64,000 nucleotides of DNA, taken from CAWDVR01 sp044869805. Its GTDB lineage: Bacteria > Acidobacteriota > Thermoanaerobaculia > Multivoradales > SZUA-115. The notes beneath the pieces are model-generated. The model searched no databases and was not told the origin of the DNA. It worked only from the letters and a program-made list of their open reading frames with translations. A program made the translations under genes and the position numbers. The stretch lies in contig JBIOXV010000005.1 of the NCBI GenBank assembly GCA_044869805.1, positions 124,001 to 188,000 on the forward strand. Direction: 5' to 3'. Shown one piece after another: positions 9,234-17,919 of this stretch (position 1 is its first letter; each line of letters begins with the position of its first letter).

Positions 9234-10243
9234 AGCCGTCCGTCGCGCTCCTCGCCTGCCAGGCCGGCGGCGAGACCTACTGCCTGCCGCGCGAGAGCGT
9301 GCTGCGGCTGGAGCGCGACCAGGGCACCCACCCCGTCTACCGCCTGGCCGCCCTGCTCGGCGCGCCGCTCCTCCCCCGGAGCGGCGGCTCCGGGCCCGTG
9401 CTGCTGCTCGACGGCCCGCGCGGCCCCTGGGGCCTGATGGTCGACCGCGTCGAACGCGCTACCGAGGTCGCCGCCGCCGACCTGCTGCCCCTGCCACCCC
9501 TCGTCGGCCGGGCCGCCGGCCCGCGGCTCGATCGCGTAGCGCGCCTCCCCGGCGGCCTTGCCCTGCTCCTCGCGCCGCGGCGGCTCTACCCGGAGCAGAC
9601 GGGGGGCAACGGAAACGTGGCCGGCGCGGCAACCGCCGCCGCATCCGCGGCTCTCGGGCCGACAGAGGCGCAGAGCGGAGCTTCGGCCTCCGGGACCGGC
9701 GGCGAGGTGCTGCCTCTGCCCGCCGAGCTGGAGGGCAGCCCGCAAGCTGAGGCCACGCAGGATGCCGGCGAGGCTCGCGGAATCGGGGCCCTGGCTTCCG
9801 CCCCGGGCGCGCCGCGGCTGCTCCTCTTCTCGACCTCGCCGGGCGGCGAGGCGCCGGTGCTCTTCGGGCTCTCGCTCTCCCAGGTGCAGGAGATCGTGCG
9901 CCCGCAGCCGCTGCTGCGGGTGCCGGGCGCGCCGCCCTACCTCCTCGGGCTCGCGCCGTTTCGCGACGAAGTGGTGCCGGTGATCGACCTCTCGCTGCGC
10001 ATGGGCGCCGGCCCGTCGTTCTTCGAAGGCGAGAGCCGCCTGCTGATCGCCCGCGGCGCCCGCGTGCCGCTCAAGGTCGCCTTCCCGGTGCGGCCCGAGA
10101 TCAAGGTCGAGGGCCTGCCGCTGCCCAACCGCGTCAACGCCACCGGCCGCCTGCTCGATCGCTCGCTGGTGCGCGGCGTCTTCGAGCTCGATGCCGGGAC
10201 CGTGTTCATCCCAGATCTGGACCGGTTCCTCACCCAGGCGTGA
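9230..10243 (+). CDS. second CheW-like protein, two divergent CheW-type halves
   Basis: 337 aa. The ATG at 9230 overlaps the stop of the kinase gene (ATGA), so translation is coupled. The N-terminal half carries a divergent CheW fold (GETYCLPRESVLRLERD, then VLLLDGPRGPWGLMVDRVER). A variable linker of ~70 residues follows. The C-terminal half has a second CheW-like unit (LFGLSLSQVQEIVRPQPLLR, PPYLLGLAPFRDEVVPVIDLS). Stand-alone double CheW proteins of this kind are found at the end of Pil-Chp-type operons. It ends the chemosensory operon; no CheR methyltransferase or CheB methylesterase gene follows. The family call is firm, but the reason for two couplers is not visible. Confidence 0.8.
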   Translation: MKPSVALLACQAGGETYCLPRESVLRLERDQGTHPVYRLAALLGAPLLPRSGGSGPVLLLDGPRGPWGLMVDRVERATEVAAADLLPLPPLVGRAAGPRLDRVARLPGGLALLLAPRRLYPEQTGGNGNVAGAATAAASAALGPTEAQSGASASGTGGEVLPLPAELEGSPQAEATQDAGEARGIGALASAPGAPRLLLFSTSPGGEAPVLFGLSLSQVQEIVRPQPLLRVPGAPPYLLGLAPFRDEVVPVIDLSLRMGAGPSFFEGESRLLIARGARVPLKVAFPVRPEIKVEGLPLPNRVNATGRLLDRSLVRGVFELDAGTVFIPDLDRFLTQA

Positions 10244-10370
10244 GTGCCGCGACCGATCGGAAATGATCCAGCACACGATTGTCCAGGCGAATAGGAATCC
10301 TGGTCTTGCCCGGTTCCGGCTCGATACCAGGGCCGCGTCTGGCAGCTCACTCCCCGGCTAGACTCGACCC

Positions 10371-12134
10371 ATGCTCGAAGGTGACGACAGGGCAGCCGCG
10401 CCATCGACCGGGCGTTCGGCGCCGGCGCGGCTGGAGGCGGCGCGGCGGGCCGAGGTGTCGCCCGGGCAACTCCTTCGCCTCGCTCTCGACGACAACCTCT
10501 GGGTGCGGCGGCAAGCGGCGGCGAATCCGGCGTTTCCGACCGAGGAGCTCGAGATCGTGCGGCGCGCCGGGTCGAGCGCCGATCTCGCCTCCTTCGCGCC
10601 GCCCGATCCGACCCTCCCACCCGCGACGCTCGCCCGCCTCGCCGAAGGTGGCGAGTGGGGACGGCGCCTCGCCGCCCGGCATCCAGCGACTCCTGCCGAG
10701 GTGCTGCTCGCACTTGGCGGGCACTCCAGCGCCAGTCTACGCGCGGACCTCGCGGCCAACCCCTGGTCGCCACCCGAGCTCGCAGCTCGGCTGCTGGCGG
10801 ACGCCGATCTCGCGGTACGACAGGCGGCGGCGCGACGTGCTGAGTCTCAACCGGATGGGCTCGGCGAAACCGGTGCCGCTGCGACGGATCATCCAAAGCG
10901 CCGGGCAAGTCCGTACTCGAGCGCCCAAGGCAACGCCTTGAAGGTGGACGAGACGCTGGCCCTGTTGCGCGCCGCCGGCGCCAGCCCTGACTTAGCCGCC
11001 GTCGGCGCTCCTGCGCGGGAACTGGCTCCCGCCGAGCGCGATGCACTGATCGCCCTTGGGCCGTTCGCCCGCCGGCTAGCCGCCGGTCTGCCGGATCTCA
11101 CGGCAGAGCAGCTCGAAGCGCTCGCCGGCGACGCCCACGCTGCGACTCGCGCCGCCCTGGCCTCGAACCCGTCTTGCCCGCCTTCCGTGCTCCTTTGCCT
11201 GGCGGACGACGACGAGCCGGGCGCCCAGCAGGCGCTGCTCGCCAACCCGCAAACCCCAGCCGAGGCACTCGCCCTCTTGGCAGCGGACCTGGACGACACC
11301 GAAATCCTGACCGCACTCGCTCGCCATCCCGCAGCGCCGGCCGACCTCCTCGCCCGGCTCGCCGAGCACGGCGCCGGCCGCGGGCGCGAGGCTGCCGCGG
11401 CGCACCCGAGCTGCCCGCCGGCTCACCGCGAGCTGCTGCGGCGCGCCGGGGCTAGCGCCAATTTCCTCGGTTTCGCCGAGCCCGACCCCGCCCTGCCCTC
11501 CGCCGAGCTCGCCCGCCTCGCGCGCTCCGGCGCCTGGGGCCGGCTCCTCGCCGCCCGCCACCCGGCGACCGGCCCCGAGGACCTCGCCCACCTCGCAGCC
11601 GACGCCGATCTCCTCGTCCGCCAGGAGGCGGCCCGCAACCCACGCCTGCCCGCCGGCGTGCTCGATCTCCTAATCCGCGCCGGCAGCACCCGCGAGCTCG
11701 ACGGCATCGAGCCAGCATCCGCCGCGGCCCTTGCAGCCTCCGACCTCTCCCGCCTCGCCGGCCTCGGCCCCTGGGGCCGCCGCCTCGCCGCCCGCCACCC
11801 TGGCTGCTATGGCGACCGCCTGGCAGAGCTCGCGAACGACCCCGACCCGCAGACCCGTGCCGCTGTCGCCGCTCATCCTCGATCCGACGCGACCATCCTC
11901 GCCGCCCTCGCACAGGACATCTCCGCCGCCGTGCGCTGGGAGCTGGTGAAACGCCCGGACCTCTTCCCCGCCATCCTTGCCCTCCTCGCGCGCGATCCCA
12001 TCGCCACCCTCCGCGCCGCCGTGGCGGGTCACCCCTCTTGTTCGCCTGAGGTTCGTGGTGCGCTCGCCCTCGACCCTGACGAGGACGTGCGGGCGGCGGC
12101 TGGCGAGGGTGGCGATCGAGAATCCGTCGGCTAG
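10371..12134 (+). CDS. variant leucine-rich repeat (LRV) protein
   Basis: 587 aa, made almost entirely of ~24-residue repeats of the LRV type, such as LARLAEGGEWGRRLAARHPA, LRADLAANPWSPPELAARLL and VRQEAARNPRLPAGVLDLL. LRV units were described in Azotobacter and form a superhelix of alternating short helices, usually used for protein binding. Two longer repeat blocks are near-duplicates: both contain RRAGSS/RRAGAS, then L.FA.PDP.LP, then LARLA..G.WGR.LAARHPA. No signal peptide, membrane span or N-terminal Fe-S Cys cluster is present. The start ATG lacks a clear ribosome binding site, so the first ~10 residues are uncertain. It is 127 bp from the chemosensory operon and may be independent of it. 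Partner unknown. Confidence 0.82.
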   Translation: MLEGDDRAAAPSTGRSAPARLEAARRAEVSPGQLLRLALDDNLWVRRQAAANPAFPTEELEIVRRAGSSADLASFAPPDPTLPPATLARLAEGGEWGRRLAARHPATPAEVLLALGGHSSASLRADLAANPWSPPELAARLLADADLAVRQAAARRAESQPDGLGETGAAATDHPKRRASPYSSAQGNALKVDETLALLRAAGASPDLAAVGAPARELAPAERDALIALGPFARRLAAGLPDLTAEQLEALAGDAHAATRAALASNPSCPPSVLLCLADDDEPGAQQALLANPQTPAEALALLAADLDDTEILTALARHPAAPADLLARLAEHGAGRGREAAAAHPSCPPAHRELLRRAGASANFLGFAEPDPALPSAELARLARSGAWGRLLAARHPATGPEDLAHLAADADLLVRQEAARNPRLPAGVLDLLIRAGSTRELDGIEPASAAALAASDLSRLAGLGPWGRRLAARHPGCYGDRLAELANDPDPQTRAAVAAHPRSDATILAALAQDISAAVRWELVKRPDLFPAILALLARDPIATLRAAVAGHPSCSPEVRGALALDPDEDVRAAAGEGGDRESVG

Positions 12135-12139
12135 CAACG

Positions 12140-12181
12140 CCCCTCACCCCGTCCCTCTCCCCGCTCGCGCGGGGCGAGGGG
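12140..12181. repeat. REP-like palindrome, family A copy 1
   Basis: Starts 6 bp after the LRV stop. It reads CCCTCACCCC, then CCCTCTCCCC, then a GCTCGCGC centre and GGGGCGAGGGG, forming a GC-rich hairpin. Two further copies of the same CCCTCACCCC...GAGGGG pattern lie inside the large NRPS gene near 55.0-55.2 kb. It is probably a dispersed repetitive element and here may also act as a terminator. Confidence 0.65.
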
Positions 12182-12272
12182 CCGGAACGGACCTCTCCGC
12201 TCAGCAGTAATTCGTTCGCTGCCGCCGTTCGACCTTGTGGATGAGAACCTCTCCGTCGGGGGACGCGCGTTG

Positions 12273-12435
12273 GGCGGGTCCGTGGGGCTCCTGGCCGGGG
12301 AGCTTGCAGCGAGCGCCGTGCTCCACGCGCAAAGGAGCGACCCGGTCTGGCGCGAGCGGAACGCAGGCGAGGGCGATCCCGCCCATCCGAGAACCAGCCC
12401 GAGCCGGTCCCGGCCAGGAGCCCCACGGACCCGCC
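12273..12435. repeat. long inverted repeat, 27-bp perfect arms
   Basis: The left arm 12273-12299 (begins GGCGGGTCCGTGG, ends TGGCCGGG) is the exact reverse complement of 12409-12435. The arms are separated by 109 bp. Just outside the arms the pairing resumes after a 3-bp mismatch (CGCGCG on both sides). No transposase gene is present between the arms. It could be a MITE-like element, a large hairpin, or an inverted duplication. Confidence 0.75.
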
Positions 12436-12541
12436 TGGCGCGCGAGGGAGGGCGGCCGTGGGCTGCCCGAGCCGGCTCTCGACTGGATGCTCCCGAACAT
12501 GCCGCCAACGCGCGCGGGAGTTCATCCGATCCGGCGCTCCC

Positions 12542-13012
12542 CTACCCCTCCACGATCGCCACACGCAGGATCTCCAGCTCTCGTCCTCTCACGATCCGCG
12601 GCGTCGGCGTGCGGCAGACCGGGCAGCGCAGCCGGCGCACGCTCGGGATTGCCTGCTCCCGGCCGCAGCTCGGGCAGAACGCCACGATCCCCACCTCCTC
12701 GATCTCCAGCACCGCCCCGTCGAGCGCGGTGCCCGCCGTGGCCTCGGGGAATGCGAAGCGCAGCGCGGCAGGGTCCACCCCCGAGAGCGCGCCCACCGCC
12801 AGCGTCACACTCTCGACCCGCGGCCGGGCCGCCGGCTCGCGAGCCTCGCCAGGGCGCCAGGCGCCAGGCTGCGACCCACCCGGCTGCCCCGGCCCCGGCA
12901 GCCGCGCGCTCACCTCTGGCTCACCCGACTCGCCCTCGCCCGCTCGCCGCTCCCCCAGCAGCCGCTCGCTGACCGACTCCACCACCGCGAGCGCGATCGA
13001 GAGCTCGTGCAT
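12542..13012 (-). CDS. hypA: HypA-type nickel chaperone (GhaA-like), with internal insert
   Basis: 156 aa. It begins with the invariant MHELS (His2 and Glu3 bind nickel in HypA) and has the zinc site as two CxxC pairs, Cys113/Cys116 (FCPSCG) and Cys130/Cys133 (RCPVC). HypA proteins are normally about 115 aa. Here a Gly/Pro/Arg/Glu-rich insert of roughly 45 residues (about 20-65) lies between helix 1 and the first strand. It is downstream of gdmH on the same strand. In Synechocystis the guanidine hydrolase needs HypA- and HypB-like accessory proteins, so this copy probably loads nickel into GdmH rather than hydrogenase; no hydrogenase genes are present. No HypB partner is in the window. The ribosome binding site is weak, but the start is fixed by MHEL. 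Confidence 0.9.
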   Translation of the reverse strand: MHELSIALAVVESVSERLLGERRAGEGESGEPEVSARLPGPGQPGGSQPGAWRPGEAREPAARPRVESVTLAVGALSGVDPAALRFAFPEATAGTALDGAVLEIEEVGIVAFCPSCGREQAIPSVRRLRCPVCRTPTPRIVRGRELEILRVAIVEG

Positions 13013-13106
13013 GGCGAGAGGTCAGGGCTCTGAGTTCAGGAACTCGAGTCCAGGAATCTGCATCGGCTCCGGCACTTTGGATCGCGCGCCGGGCCCGTCG
13101 CGGCGC

Positions 13107-14273
13107 TCAGTACCCGCTCCAGGCGTCGAGGCCCGCGGGCCGGATGCCCGCCAGCTTGTCCTTCCGCGGGAGCTGCCCGCTGTCCACCAGCACCGCCAGC
13201 ACGTCGAGCATCGCCCGCACGCCGAGGAGCGAGGTGATGTCGCTGATGTCGTAAGCCGGCGCCACCTCCACCACCTCCATGGCCACGATCCCCTCCTGCG
13301 CCACCAGCTTCAGCAGCTTCAGCACCTCGCGCGGCAGGAAGCCGCCCGGCTCCGGCCAGCCGGTGCCGGGCACGAACCCGCAGTCCACGCTGTCGATGTC
13401 GAAGGAGAGATACACCGCCTTGGCGTTCTTCCACGCCGCCTCGAGCGCGATCTCGGCTGTCTTCTCGATGCCGAGCCGCTCGACGTCGTCCATGGTGAGG
13501 ATGTTCGAGCCGCGCTTCCTCGCCTCCTGCACGCCGGCGCGCGGCACCTGCCAGCCGCCGATGCCGATCTGCACCAGATTCGAGGGCGGTGCGTTGGGAA
13601 TGTTCGTGGCATGGAACCACGGCGTGGTGTGCATCCGCTCGTCCATGTCCTTCTCTTGCAGGTCGATGTGGCGGTCGATGTGGATGATGCCCACGTTGCC
13701 GTCGACGTGCGGCGCGATGCCCCGCACGTTGGGGTAGCCGAGCGAGTGGTCGCCGCCCATCAGGAACGGGAAACAGCCACTCTGAAAGACGTGCGACACG
13801 GCGCGGCTCACCTGGTCGAAGCTCTTCTCGAGGTTGGCGGGGATGACGAAGACGTCGCCGAGGTCGCACATCCTGACCGACTCCACGAGGTCCACCCCGA
13901 CCTCGTAGAAGTAGGTCGTGTAGAGCGCCGACACGCGGCGCATCCCCTGCGGGCCGAAGCGGGTGCCGGGCCGGTAGGTGGTGCCGGTGTCGAAGGGAAT
14001 GCCGAGGAAGGCGATGTCGTAGTCGCCCACCTGCCGGGCGTCTTCGAGGTAGGGAAGCTTGAGCAGCGTGTTGATGCCGGCGAAGTGGGGCAGCTCGCCG
14101 CGCGAGAAGCAACTGATCATCGGGTCGGTGACCGACGGCGCAGCCGGCAGCCCGAGCTCGACGCCGCGGCGGGCGCGGGCGTGCCCGCGCTCCTCGGACA
14201 GCGTGCCTTCCTTCTCCGCCGCCCGGCGGCCGAGCGTGGAGTCGAACGGTGGAGCGGGGGTACGGTCGCTCAT
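13107..14273 (-). CDS. gdmH: Ni-dependent guanidine hydrolase (ureohydrolase family)
   Basis: 388 aa; the ATG at 14273 has GGAG upstream, whereas the ATG 12 bp earlier does not. It is an arginase/agmatinase-fold enzyme with all six metal ligands: His176 (GGDHS), Asp200, His202 and Asp204 (HIDRHID), Asp292 and Asp294 (SFDID). It differs from agmatinases and matches cyanobacterial GdmH (Sll1077) in the ~60-residue N-terminal extension, FSRGELPHFAGINTLLK, YRPGTRFGPQGMRRVSALYT, DERMHTTPWFHATN, GIGGWQVPRAGV and VPGTGWPEPGG. GdmH splits guanidine into urea and ammonia and requires nickel. The neighbours are an ABC importer upstream and a HypA-like chaperone downstream, the same set as in Synechocystis, which makes the substrate call strong. 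Comparison with Sll1077 is from memory, not from an alignment run here. Confidence 0.88.
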   Translation of the reverse strand: MSDRTPAPPFDSTLGRRAAEKEGTLSEERGHARARRGVELGLPAAPSVTDPMISCFSRGELPHFAGINTLLKLPYLEDARQVGDYDIAFLGIPFDTGTTYRPGTRFGPQGMRRVSALYTTYFYEVGVDLVESVRMCDLGDVFVIPANLEKSFDQVSRAVSHVFQSGCFPFLMGGDHSLGYPNVRGIAPHVDGNVGIIHIDRHIDLQEKDMDERMHTTPWFHATNIPNAPPSNLVQIGIGGWQVPRAGVQEARKRGSNILTMDDVERLGIEKTAEIALEAAWKNAKAVYLSFDIDSVDCGFVPGTGWPEPGGFLPREVLKLLKLVAQEGIVAMEVVEVAPAYDISDITSLLGVRAMLDVLAVLVDSGQLPRKDKLAGIRPAGLDAWSGY

Positions 14274-14448
14274 GCGCCTCTCCATCGATCTGAATCGTCG
14301 CTAGCGGGCCGCGCGCAAGGAGCGCCCCGTCCATGTGCCCACGGACCTGGGAACCGCAGCATACACGCCGGTATGTGAGGAATCCCGGGAGGACCCGCGA
14401 CACAGCGCCCGGCCTGCTAGCGGCGATTCCTCCACAGGCCGGGCCATC

Positions 14449-15337
<889 letters not shown>

Positions 15338-15357
<20 letters not shown>

Positions 15358-16453
15358 GGCCGACCTCTCTCGCGCGACGGACGGGCAGCACCGGCATCAC
15401 CGGCCTGGGCGCGGCACGCGGCCGGCGCCGGCGGCCCTTGACCTTGCCGGCGAGCACCGCCGCCAGATGCGCCACCTTGCGCACCGCCGAGCCGTTGGAC
15501 TGCGGCTGCCACGGGAAGAGGAAGCGCGAGGCCAGGGCGAGGAGCTGGTCGGTGATCAGGCCGACGAGGCCGATGATGATGATGCCGGCGAAGACGTTGT
15601 CGTAGTTGCGGTACTTGCCCTGCTGGTTGATGAAGTAGCTGATGCCCGAGCTGGCGCCGATCAGCTCGGCCACGATCAGGTAGGTCCACGCCCAGCCCAA
15701 GAGGATGCGCAGGTCGTTGTAGAGGTTGGGCAGGATGCCGGGAATCACCACCCGTGACACGAGCTGCTGGCGATTGGCGCCCAGGGTCTGCGCCGCCTCG
15801 ATCAGCGAGACGTCGAGCTGCCGCGTGGTGTTGGCGATCACCAGCACCATCTGGAAGTAGGTGCCGATGAAGATGATGGCGACCTTGGGCGCGTCGTGGA
15901 TGCCGAGCACCGCCACCGCCAGGGCGCCGAAGGCGGGGGCCGGCATGTAGCGGATGAAGTCGGTGAAGGGCTCGACCGCCCGCGAAAAGAAGGCGAAGGT
16001 GCCGCACAGGATGCCGAGCGGCACGCCGAACAGCGCCGAGAGCAGGAAGCCCCAGACGATGATCTTGATCGAGTGCAGCAGGCTCTCGTGCAGCCAGGGG
16101 TCGCCCGGCCGTAGCGGCTCGGTGGCAAAGGCGGTGAAGACCGCCCGGAACGCCTCGTGCGGCGCCGGCAGGAACATCGGGTTGGCGCGCACCCCGCACG
16201 CCGCGGGCTTGCCGGAGGCCGCCAGCCGCGCGTTCTCGGAGGCGAGCTGATCCGGCTTGACGCGCATGCCGGCGGTGAATTCCGCCGAACCGCCGGAGTC
16301 CGTGATCTTCACGTAGGGGTGCCAGAGGAACGGCACGTAGCTGACCAACGCCCAGAGGGCGAGCGGCAGCAACAAGCCGGCGAGCAGCGGCACCGCGGCG
16401 CGCTCTCGCGGCAGCTCGCGGCGGATCGCTAACCAGGCGGTGGGCTGGGCCAC
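15338..16453 (-). CDS. ABC transporter permease (guanidine importer)
   Basis: 371 aa, GTG start preceded by GGGAGGAGA. A first membrane segment (VPLLAGLLLPLALWALVSYV) is followed by an extracytoplasmic loop of ~80 residues, then the five-helix core of BPD_transp_1 permeases. The cytoplasmic EAA loop reads EAAQTLGANRQQLVSRVVIP, with the conserved Gly. The C-terminus is a basic Arg-rich tail that overlaps the ATPase start. The NitT/TauT class fits the partner ATPase and binding protein. The long loop between the first and second helices is larger than usual for TauC/SsuC but is seen in the cyanobacterial-type transporters near gdmH, as far as I recall. Confidence 0.85.
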
Positions 16454-16484
16454 GACTCTCCTCCCTTCTCAGGCGTTCGAGCCG

Positions 16485-17549
16485 CTACGGGGCGACCCCG
16501 GTCGCCGCCACGCGGCTGATCCCGAGGTCGGCGGCCAGGGCCTCGACCAGCGCCGGCTCGAAGAACGCCGCCGGCTCCTGCGGCTTGGCGTACACCTTCT
16601 TCGCCACGTTGAAGCGATTGACGATCTCGCTCGAGCCGAAGACCGAGGAGAGGCCCATCCCCGGCACCAGCACCCGCAGGTTGCCTTCGAGGTCGAGCAG
16701 ATGGGTGCCGGCGAGGAACTTCTGGTAGCGCTCCGGCGTGGTGCCCACCCGCGCCGCCATGATCGCCACCGCGTCCGCCTGGGTGGCCGGGTCGTTGATG
16801 TACTCGACGCAGCGGAACCACACCTCGGCGACCTTGCGCCAGTCGTCGCGCCGCTTCTCGAGGCTCGCCGGGTCGACGAACAAGGCGTCGTAGATCAGGC
16901 CCGGCACTTCGTGGCTGGTGAACAGGGCCTTCGAGCCGGCCACCTGCTGCAGGGTCTGGGCGGCGACCGGGTTCCAGGCCGCGATGGCGTCCACCCCTCC
17001 GGCGGCGAGCGCCTGCGGCGTGTCGTTGGTGGGCATGTTGATCAGCGTGACGTCGTCCTCGGACAGGCCGTTCGCCTCGAGCGCCTTCAGGAGCAGCAGG
17101 TGGTCGACCAGGTTGAGCTCGACCCCGATCTTCTTCCCCTCGAGCGCGGCCACCGACTCGATGCCGGGGCGGGCGATGACCATGTCGTTGCCGTCGCTGT
17201 AGTCGTTGATCACCACCGCCTTGGACGCCTTGCCCGCGGCGCCCAGCACCATGGCGTCGCCGTTGGTGGTGGACACGGCGTCGACGGTGCCGGCGGCGAA
17301 GGCCTCGAGCGAGGGCCCGTACTCGAACCACACCAGCTCCACCGCCACGCCGGCCTCGGCGAACCAGCCCTTGCGGCCCGCGACCTCCCAGGCGACCCAG
17401 CCGGGCCAGTCGCTGTAGGCGATCTTGAGCGCCGGACCGGCCGGCGGGGCGGTTTCCTCGACCGGCGGGGCCTCCTGCGGTCCGAAGCGAAGCGCCGCGA
17501 TGACCAGGGCGGCGGCAGCGGCGGCGGTGATCGCAATTCCCTTGAGCAT
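16485..17549 (-). CDS. ABC substrate-binding protein (guanidine importer)
   Basis: 354 aa. The ATG at 17549 is chosen because AAGGAGG lies 6 bp upstream; a GTG 21 bp earlier has no site. The N-terminal hydrophobic stretch (IAITAAAAAALVIAAL) is a signal anchor or signal peptide without a lipobox Cys. The mature part is a type II periplasmic binding fold of the NMT1/TauA class: LKIAYSDWPGWVAWEVAGRK, WFEYGPSLEAFAAGTVDAVS, then VINDYSDGNDMVIA. It is the first gene of the leftward operon SBP-permease-ATPase-gdmH-hypA. It should bind the imported compound in the periplasm; guanidine is inferred from the adjacent hydrolase. Confidence 0.87.
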   Translation of the reverse strand: MLKGIAITAAAAAALVIAALRFGPQEAPPVEETAPPAGPALKIAYSDWPGWVAWEVAGRKGWFAEAGVAVELVWFEYGPSLEAFAAGTVDAVSTTNGDAMVLGAAGKASKAVVINDYSDGNDMVIARPGIESVAALEGKKIGVELNLVDHLLLLKALEANGLSEDDVTLINMPTNDTPQALAAGGVDAIAAWNPVAAQTLQQVAGSKALFTSHEVPGLIYDALFVDPASLEKRRDDWRKVAEVWFRCVEYINDPATQADAVAIMAARVGTTPERYQKFLAGTHLLDLEGNLRVLVPGMGLSSVFGSSEIVNRFNVAKKVYAKPQEPAAFFEPALVEALAADLGISRVAATGVAP

Positions 17550-17919
17550 GAGGGACCTCCTTCCGTCCACTAGGCTAGTTTCCTTCTCGGCAATGCGTCG
17601 CGATAGCTATCTCCGCACAATCGCAAACCAGTAGAGCAGCGACAGCCGTTCTCCCAAGAAGTTCTCCCAGGATGGATCAGGGCTGTTTATATCTCTCACA
17701 GTACGACGAAATCTAGAGTCGTGACTACCTGCAAATTCAATACCATTTCGTTGCAGTCCGATCCGCCGAGCGCGAGCCCCGGCCCGGCGAGGCGTAACCC
17801 CTTGGTGGCGCTACCCGGATCGGGTGCCGGCGCCACCCTGGAGCGTCCCGGGGCGAGGCGGGGCCGTATAATCCCGCCCGCTCTCGACCTCCACTCCTTC
17901 GACCTCGCGCGAGGACACG
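17550..17919. promoter_or_regulatory. divergent intergenic leader of the guanidine operon
   Basis: 370 bp without a gene, and clearly more AT-rich than its surroundings between 17570 and 17760. On the minus strand it holds a TATAAA box (17686-17691), an ACAGCC...GGCTGT stem (17686-17681 with 17647-17642) enclosing two direct copies of TGGGAGAAC 13 bp apart (17669-17661 and 17656-17648), and a perfect 10-bp palindrome GATAGCTATC (17602-17611). These sit between the likely promoter and the binding-protein start, so they could control the operon. I do not find the guanidine-I (ykkC) consensus CTAGGGTTCCG...GGTCCGAGAG. Promoter placement is tentative. Confidence 0.45.

Larger units (their letters stand above)
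12135..12541. other. gene-free interval with palindromic repeats
   Basis: 407 bp between the convergent LRV gene and hypA-like gene. I see no credible coding frame here. It holds a CCCTCACCCC-type palindromic repeat directly after the LRV stop, and a pair of perfect 27-bp inverted arms 109 bp apart (listed separately). Either could form the transcription end for both genes. Confidence 0.7.

Noticed and set aside
13107..14273. Agmatinase or arginase
   Set aside because: The fold and metal ligands fit, but the N-terminal extension, the TGWPEPGG segment and the neighbouring HypA and ABC importer fit guanidine hydrolase much better.
12237..14378. Plus-strand open frame of 713 codons across hypA and gdmH
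   Set aside because: It has no recognisable domain and low-complexity composition; the minus strand holds two clear enzymes with all active-site residues.
17550..17760. Guanidine-I, -II or -III riboswitch
   Set aside because: I looked for CTAGGGTTCCG/GGTCCGAGAG, paired ACGR-loop hairpins and the type III pseudoknot text. Only loose resemblance (CTAGATTTCG ... CTGTGAGAGA) is present, so no riboswitch is called.
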